64,000 bases of DNA from Agrypnia vestita (taxonomy: Eukaryota > Arthropoda > Insecta > Trichoptera > Phryganeidae): the NCBI GenBank assembly GCA_016648135.1, contig JADDOH010002005.1:1-64000 (forward strand). The letters are read 5' to 3'. Each line of letters begins with the position of its first letter. Position 1 is the stretch's first letter. Made by a program: the position numbers and the translations under genes. The notes under the pieces were generated by a model. It saw only the letters and a program-made list of their open reading frames with translations. It was not told the DNA's origin and ran no database searches. Shown here one piece after another: positions 58,251 to 64,000 of the stretch.

Positions 58251-58317
58251 ATTTATTTTATTTAATTGTTCGAAGAATATTTTTTCTTCTGAATGAAGGA
58301 TTAAACTTTGTGGTGAC

Positions 58318-58555
58318 AATATTATTAAAATAAAACACAATATTGTTAGTACACAAATAATCCGTGTGTATGTGCAAGGCAATACTTAACCTACACTTCA
58401 ACACACACTCATCACATCAGCCCTGATGATGGACCCTGCAATGAGATCCGAAACGTTGGCCAGATAGGTATACATACACACGGCAGAATATCCTAGTAAA
58501 CTATACACAGAAGATGGTGAAAACAAAGTGATTTGCGTTTTATTTTAATAATTTT
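58318..58555. mobile_element. Short inverted-repeat element with a PLE-like terminal sequence
   Basis: 58319-58342 (attattaaaataaaacacaa) and the inverse near 58530-58555 (attattaaaataaaacgcaa) bracket about 235 bp. Inside is cagccctgatgatggaccct followed by gagatccgaaacg, a word pair typical of Penelope-like terminal regions. It is interpreted as a terminal fragment or internally deleted PLE with no coding left. Confidence 0.5.
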
Positions 58556-60689
58556 ATTTGTTGTTATCTGCACTAGCTACTGTACCTGTAAAAAGCGGTC
58601 TGCTATAATACGGTCTATAAATATTAGTCTGTACCGTAATAATCTTTGTTAAGCAATTTAAAAAAAAAAATTTTTTGTCCTGGGAGTCCACGATTCCATT
58701 GAACTCAGAAACATATGAAATGCACCAATATACTTCCTGAGATAGTAACAGTATAGTTCTTATTATCAAATTGAACATGTTTAAACGACACTGTCGTGAA
58801 AAGTACAGAGGTCTCAAATCTGAAAAAAAAAATGCAATAGAGAATGCACAAGCTTGATGTGGATTGTGTACCGCAATTTTTATAAATCTTGCCAAGTCTG
58901 GACGTACATTTATTTTATTACAATATCTATGCCTTGTTTTTTTTCTGATTCAGAATTGCCATCGTCAGTAATTATTATGGATCCGAGATTATTAATTAAG
59001 GTCCTTGACAAATCGGGGCCAAGTTTCAAAACATTGCCAATTATTTCTTCAAATAATATTTTTTCTCCCACTGACGTGACGTATCCATAATATTTATAAT
59101 TTTGTCAAAACATTTTTTTCTTTATTAGCTTAATTGAATATCTACTTCGTGTGTTCTTGATGAAATCAACAATTTATAGATATAAGCTCGGACGATTTAA
59201 CGAGTACATTATCTTCGTAAACACTATTACATATATTGAATACGAACGTTTACCAATATTAATCTATTAACTTTATAGAAAATACTCCCTTTTTATTATC
59301 CCAATTTATCATGCCTCGTGATAGTGAGCATAATATTTTGACTGCGCATAAAGCCGCTTCCATTTTTGTATCCTTTTTACGTAGCACTAATCCGCTCCAT
59401 TTCGGGTTATCGATTCGATTCTGATCGTGAGTTGGAGTTGAAAGTCATTAATCATTTTTTTTGTACTATTCAAATCCATTATATGGCAATATTTACTTTC
59501 TAAAAGCTCCTACGAAATAAAACCTCGAATGAATGTCTTTTTCCAGAGACTTTGGAACATTTGCGCATTTTTTTCTTTAATGATTATTTGCGTGACTAAG
59601 AGCCCTCAAAAACTTTAAAATCAATTTTACTTTAATTTTTTTTTAAAGAAATAAATATATCTAAGACGATTAAGAAAACATGAACATGAATTATTTTTTT
59701 TAGTTTTTGAGTTTATCCGATAATTTTTAACTTTAAATATTGTGTAACAATGATCTATGTAAAATTATTTTCTTGATATCTTCAAACAAGATCTAAGCAT
59801 ATTTTTCTGTAACTTATTTATTAATTGTACAAAACTTGCAGATTTATTTAAATTTACAATAAGATCTTTGTTATAAAATCATACGTGAAGCCTAATTGGG
59901 CAACGCTCTCCAATACACTTATATAGTGGGTGAAATTACACAGTGATGTCAATTGCTTATAGACCAAACGTTTCATATATTTGCAGTCCAGATCTAGGGT
60001 GGTCATGATGTAAGTCCGATGTAACTAAGTGTCGCCTTCCTCGAAGGTCAGTTGCGTGCTGACCCACGCCGTCACACAACCACGGCAAGGAAAGATATAT
60101 CCATATTTTGTAATGTTACATTCTAAAAATTATGTACCGTCGTATCAGCGTAATAAAAAGTGAAAATTTATAAAACGTGGACTCTGCTTTCTATAAAATG
60201 TTATGGTTAAAGTGAAAATTAAAGCACAAAATTAAATGATCTATATAAAACAAGTAAATCAAAAAAAATTAGACATGCTTTTAAACGCTTTCATTACATT
60301 AATTTGTAATCGATTTTCCATCACTCATGCAGTATTAATATGACATTTTGTTTCGACGTCTAATATCAATGCTGAATCTGCCGACTCTAATTAATAAATT
60401 TGAAATCGGAACATTTTGTCATACTAATATTGATGAATTTTATAGCTACGAAGTTATTTAATGTTCAATAAAAATATTATTTAATAATTAATTTTAATAT
60501 TAAACCATCATGTCGAAAATGTAACAATGTATAGTCATGCATTTTACGTAAATGTTGCAAGTTTCAGAGCTCTAGCTAGTTGGGAAGTTGGTTAAAATTC
60601 AATTACAAAATTCCACCACAATAACCAAACAAGCAACAGACAAAGAGAGTTAAATAAAAGCGAGTTTATTTAACTCTTGTCGAGAGTTA
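58556..60689. other. AT-rich interval
   Basis: No gene recognised. A 113-codon minus-strand frame at 58554-58895 is unassigned. A GC-balanced patch lies at 59990-60095. Confidence 0.35.
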
Positions 60690-60865
60690 ATCAAACATAA
60701 TAATTTCATTTTCTGTCCGTCCGTCTGTGCAAACATCGTGTAACGTCGGTAATTTCGTTCGAATTCACTAAAGAAACCAAAAAAAAAGGCTGGAGGTAGG
60801 GTGCGATCCACGGCCGCGCGAATTCTAGCGCAGGATGCTTTCGATATCGCCACCATCGCATAAAT
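60690..60865 (-). mobile_element. SINE-like element, family B, copy 3
   Basis: On the minus strand: gatatcgaaagcatcctgcg, gcggccgtggatcgcaccc, aattcgaacgaaattaccga, cgttacacgatgt and ggacagaaaatgaaattatt. The box B region has decayed to ggatcgcacc. A short (aaat)n run is adjacent at 60862-60880. Confidence 0.65.
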
Positions 60866-61172
60866 AAATAAATAAATAAATTGCCGCTTCTAATAGAACT
60901 ATTTTCTAGTATATAGATTACCTGACGATGTCAGACATCCTCTGTTTCTGGCGCCATCAACGTTTTATCAATATTAACATTCCATGAGCTAAGATCGGCA
61001 ATCCTTTTTTCTTTATTAATAAAATTATTCATAAATGCCTTAGTTATCTATTATAATTTTCACAGTATTCAGTGTACTTTGGTTCCTCTTCTGCCAACTT
61101 TATGCTTCAGTTACAAAAATAAATTCTATCTCGACGTATTTGTTGATTTCATCTTATGTAAATAAGGCGTCT
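60866..61172. other. AT-rich interval
   Basis: Nothing recognised. Confidence 0.4.
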
Positions 61173-61361
61173 GATACACATGCTTCTTTAGTGGCACGTG
61201 AGCATGCGCAGTATCGACTTTGACAGTGGCATGCTTATTAGTGGCATGTGTGTACGCACATTGCTAGAAATGAGCATGCCACCTAGTGGCATTCACCATA
61301 GAGAAGGGGTATCTTTGGAGCATGTGTGAACAGACTTGCTTATTTATGAGCATGCTTATGT

Positions 61362-61383
61362 CATTCGCGGGCTTCGCGGCTAG
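61362..61383 (+). other. Helitron-like 3' terminus inside the foldback arm
   Basis: cattcgcgggcttcgcgg followed by CTAG|T has the GC hairpin plus CTRR-T form of a Helitron end and resembles the end at 43870-43888. The matching TC start was not located. Confidence 0.4.
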
Positions 61384-61391
61384 TATTATCA

Positions 61392-61664
61392 ATGCGATCT
61401 TCTCAGTCCACGACAGATGAAACAAATATGGCGCGTTGGGGACATGATAAAACATTACTTTTCGTGACTTATTATATGAATCACGAATGTCTGTGGAATA
61501 CTCGGTCACCGTTGTGTAAAAATAATATAGTGAGAAATAATGTTTACGAAACTTTATTAATAGGCAAACTAAAATCAAAAATGTGCGGATGGAAACTAGG
61601 GAACTTTTTTGATTTATTAGTTCACTTGAATTTTCTATTTCAGTTTGCAAAGTTTCCATTTTGA
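61392..61664 (+). pseudogene. MADF-like (Myb/SANT-like) domain fragment between the foldback arms
   Basis: The 90-codon frame contains RWGHDKTLLFVTYYMNHECL then WNTRSPLCKNNIVRNNVYET (about 61434-61553). The pattern W...T..F...Y..H.CLWN..SP.yKN...R...YE.l...L is that of MADF domains, DNA-binding modules of insect regulators and of the second protein of PIF/Harbinger-type transposons. Only the first 45-50 residues fit. The remainder (after KLKSKM) does not, so the domain is truncated or continues in a lost exon. It could be a captured host exon or a remnant of the parental transposon's own gene. Confidence 0.5.
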
Positions 61665-61856
61665 ACAAGAGCGTCTCTATTCTATGACAAGAGCATGCCA
61701 CTAATAAGCATGTGTGTTTGATTGTTAGCTTTGGGCATGCTTATTTATGAGCATGCCACTAATAAGCATGCCAGTAATGAGCAAGTGTGTACAGTTGTTA
61801 GGGCGTGCTTATTAGTGGCATGCTCATTAGCATGCCAGTAAAGAAGCATGTGTATC

Positions 61857-62279
61857 TGTACCTTTAAATTAATAAAGCTCGGCTGGCAACCCTTTTGGCA
61901 ATATGCGACATGATCATAGATAAGAAGACTAAATGTCAGATAACGAACGATAATAGCTTCGAAAACGCCTATCTATTTTGTTATCAAGATATAATCTTAG
62001 GATTGAACGAGGAGTTACAAATTATCAGCGGCCGTAGCGACAACATTTCGACCTTTGTACTTAGAAATCGGAACCGAAAATCTACTCGGCCTTCCCGACA
62101 AAGTAAAACGATGAGATTGAAATGTAGAATTCTTTTTGAAATATCAAGTAAATGTGAGGGTATGTCATTTGGATTCAACGTTGGCGATTTTATTTATCTT
62201 TTAAGTGCTACTTTGTGAACTTAGAAATGTTCTAATATTTAAAATATCTCAGGTGTTTTGATTTCAGAAAGTAGGTGTA
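61857..62279 (+). other. Unassigned interval with a 107-codon frame
   Basis: The + frame at 61895-62218 starts MAICDMIIDKKTKCQ and contains an RNRNRKSTRPSRQSK basic stretch. It is less AT-rich than its surroundings but matches no family I know. It might be a further exon or relic related to the MADF fragment. Confidence 0.25.
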
Positions 62280-62287
62280 GGTACAGC

Positions 62288-62834
62288 CAGAGATGTGACT
62301 TATCTAAGATACAAGTATTTGAAATACAGATACAAGATGCAAAATATGTATTTTCACTATTTTCATCTTTTATCTGAAATACTTTTTTGAATATTCATCT
62401 TGTATCTTGTATTTAGATACATTCTTTTGGTATATTAGTATTTTGTAAATACTAAGATTGCTATTATACTTTTTTCCAATGATGTACCTATAATGAGACC
62501 TCATCGAAGAAAAATGAGCGACAATGTTTGAAGAACTGGTTTAACTTAAGTCTCAACCTTAAAAATATAATATTATATTTTGTCACATTTCCGCGATCAA
62601 CGATTTATTTGTAAATAATTCACGTAAAAAAAATAAACTTACATTCAATAAAATGTGTTTTCTTACAAAAGGATTTTATCTTTAAAAAGTATTTGGAAGA
62701 TACGTATTTTGTATCTAGTATTTCAGATACCATTCCAGAAAGTTATTTGTATCTGGTATTTGAAATACTTGATTTTAAAGTATCTTGCATATTGTATTCC
62801 AGATACTTTGTATAGGGCATCTTGTACATCACTG
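62288..62834. mobile_element. Non-autonomous hAT-like MITE (547 bp)
   Basis: The ends cagagatgtgactta (62288) and the inverse of cagtgatgtacaaga (62834) fit the hAT CAG(T/A)GATGT form. Flanks ggtacagc (62280-62287) and tgtacagc (62835-62842) are an 8-bp duplication with one mismatch. Both arms repeat gtatttgaaatac- and agatacaaga-type words in both orientations, giving an almost self-complementary element. No transposase frame. Confidence 0.85.
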
Positions 62835-62861
62835 TGTACAGCACAACTTTACTTAGTATTT

Positions 62862-62998
62862 TTACATCCTTACTAGCAATGTATTGGCAATACATCACAT
62901 CCTTACTGGCATGCTACTGGCAATGCTTACTGGCAATGCTACTGGCAATGCTACATCCTTACATCAATTTACATCCTTACTGGTAATGCTATCTAACT
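62862..62998 (+). repeat. Minisatellite of actggcaatgct / acatccttactggc units
   Basis: About ten imperfect units of 12-20 bp in 135 bp, for example tactggcaatgctactggca repeated. Confidence 0.9.
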
Positions 62999-63007
62999 AT
63001 TTATCAC

Positions 63008-63540
63008 TGCATGGGCGCGCGAACCAGTGTTAATCTAGACAAAGATTGGGGAGAATTGAAAAAAAACATTACCATACCACTTATAAAGTTATCTAATTGT
63101 GGCAATTTATCTTTTTCCTTGCACTGCCCATCGTATTGCCTAGGTAGGCTGTTGGGGTCGGCTCTTCTCGTTCTCAGGCTGTATTTTCTTCGGTTCTGTG
63201 CGTCGCTTTCATCCAGGACGTACAGACATTGCCTGCTCATCGTGTAGTCTGGTGGTCTCCGTCTTATGTGCCCGTACCATCTTAGCTGTTGTTCCTCCAG
63301 CTTACTGTTTAAGCCCGCGATACTCAGGCTACCACGAATGCGTGAACTTTAATCCTGTCTTAGTGTTACTCCTGTCGACCATTTAAGCATTCGCATTTCC
63401 GCTGCTTCAAGTTGTCTAGAGTAGGAGTTGCTCATCGTCCAGCATTCGGAGCCGTACATTATCGCGGGTCTAACAATGTTCTGGTATCTTTCCTTTAAGT
63501 TTTATCGGCATTTTCGGGTCTGTGTTATGTTTGCTAAAGA
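63008..63540 (-). mobile_element. RTE-like LINE fragment (third RTE-like family)
   Basis: The minus strand reads YQNIVRPAIMYGSECWTMSN then SRQLEAAEMRMLKWSTGVTL, then (after a stop) RIRGSLSIAGLNSKLEEQQL and RWYGHIRRRPPDY, then a tail MSRQCLYVLDESD. This is the post-palm region of RTE-like RT: ..YG.E.W......L...EMRML.W..GV...D..R...IR..L......K..E..LRWYGH..RR. The stop after TLRQD and the missing palm show it is dead. Confidence 0.85.
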
Positions 63541-64000
63541 CCTTCTCTAGAGAACTAATAACAGCTACGAAGCAAAAGTACGTACACCGGACTTACACCT
63601 CATTATGCAAGAGAAGACAGAGGGCAGCAGAACCAGTCAATGACCAAAATGCCGATGACCTTATACCACCTTGTACAGGTTAAGTCATTGACGTATTATA
63701 ATATAGACACGTTATTCCAATACCAGCCGGCTTTCATATGTAGCAAATATTGCATTGAAAGAGACAGCAAACGCTCTGCCTGTAGACAGAAAAATCAGGT
63801 AATTTGAAGTCACGGTGACTAAAATAACATACTCTTTCTTACAATAGTATACGATACTGTTCCTTTTTCCGCGTAGCGTCGCGCCTGATCACAACGAAGG
63901 TCCGTTCGATAACGAATGCAAGTAAGGCAATTACCTTACTTTTGAGTTGCCAAGATTTCACGCTTGTAACGTATCTACAGTTTATTATATCGTTGGGTTA
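63541..64000. other. Unassigned end of window
   Basis: GC-balanced compared with the rest, with no gene or repeat recognised. It may hold the upstream part of the RTE fragment. Confidence 0.35.

Larger units (their letters stand above)
61173..61856. mobile_element. Foldback-like element with internal subrepeats and captured coding fragment
   Basis: The outer ends are perfect inverted repeats of 18 bp, gatacacatgcttcttta (61173-61190) and its inverse (61839-61856). Each arm, about 150-210 bp, contains repeats of catgcttattagtggcatg, for example 61230-61248 and, inverted, 61694-61712 and 61752-61770. Subrepeated arms are the foldback-element pattern. The centre (about 61390-61680) is different sequence and encodes a MADF-like fragment. 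No clear target duplication was found. A Helitron-like terminus lies in the left arm. Confidence 0.7.

Noticed and set aside
58554..58895. 113-codon minus-strand frame
   Set aside because: AT-rich composition with a poly(A/T) run inside (KFFFLN) and no recognised domain; kept only as a note in the interval entry.
61264..61701. 145-codon minus-strand frame across the foldback element
   Set aside because: It overlaps the MADF-like frame in antisense and reads through inverted arms; the + frame has the family-like pattern.
1..64000. CRISPR array, tRNA or rRNA genes, bacterial operon signals
   Set aside because: No spaced direct repeats, no complete tRNA cloverleaf (only SINE heads), no rRNA and no prokaryotic gene organisation.

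Overview
This 64-kb window is AT-rich animal DNA, almost certainly from an insect. Support comes from degenerate TTAGG-type arrays (the ancestral insect telomere unit), tRNA-derived SINEs, RTE-, Jockey- and CR1-like LINE tails, EN+ Penelope-like elements (PLEs), hAT and pogo-like DNA transposons, and a short Helitron with the A|TC...CTAG|T ends common in Lepidoptera. A moth or butterfly is my best guess but is not proven. I found no host protein-coding gene I could support. Nearly all recognisable coding sequence is decayed transposon protein, and the window reads as gene desert or very long intron.

Layout. 0-6 kb: pyrimidine tract, SINE, two TTAGG-like arrays split by a LINE 3' end, then LINE scraps. 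6-16 kb: AT-rich sequence with RTE tails, a 58-bp tandem repeat, two SINEs and two PLE copies. 16-26 kb: SINE, a 667-bp hAT element with an 8-bp target duplication, a 1-kb TA-flanked pogo-like element keeping a zinc-finger tail, RTE tails and unclassified repeats. 26-38 kb: CA/TA microsatellites, a CpG-rich island at 27.86-28.43 kb, a possible first exon at 30.1 kb, an RTE tail, and a PLE with perfect 74-bp inverted termini beside a perfect 23-bp hairpin. 38-50 kb: CR1- and Jockey-like LINE remains, a 502-bp Helitron carrying dense heat-shock-element arrays, a young 1,070-bp hAT element with perfect target duplication, a G-quadruplex-prone tract, and a nested LINE insertion. 50-64 kb: more SINE and LINE copies, a foldback element enclosing a MADF-like coding fragment, a hAT MITE, a minisatellite and an RTE tail.

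The elements are fossils that interrupt one another rather than a working pathway. The strongest leads are the Helitron with up to six contiguous perfect nGAAn pentamers (43.64-43.83 kb), the foldback element that enclosed a MADF-like fragment (61.2-61.9 kb), the inverted termini of the PLE copies, and the hAT insertion whose empty site can be read in other copies of its host repeat. GC-balanced islands at several positions may be host regulatory sequence or first exons, but nothing in the sequence alone proves this.
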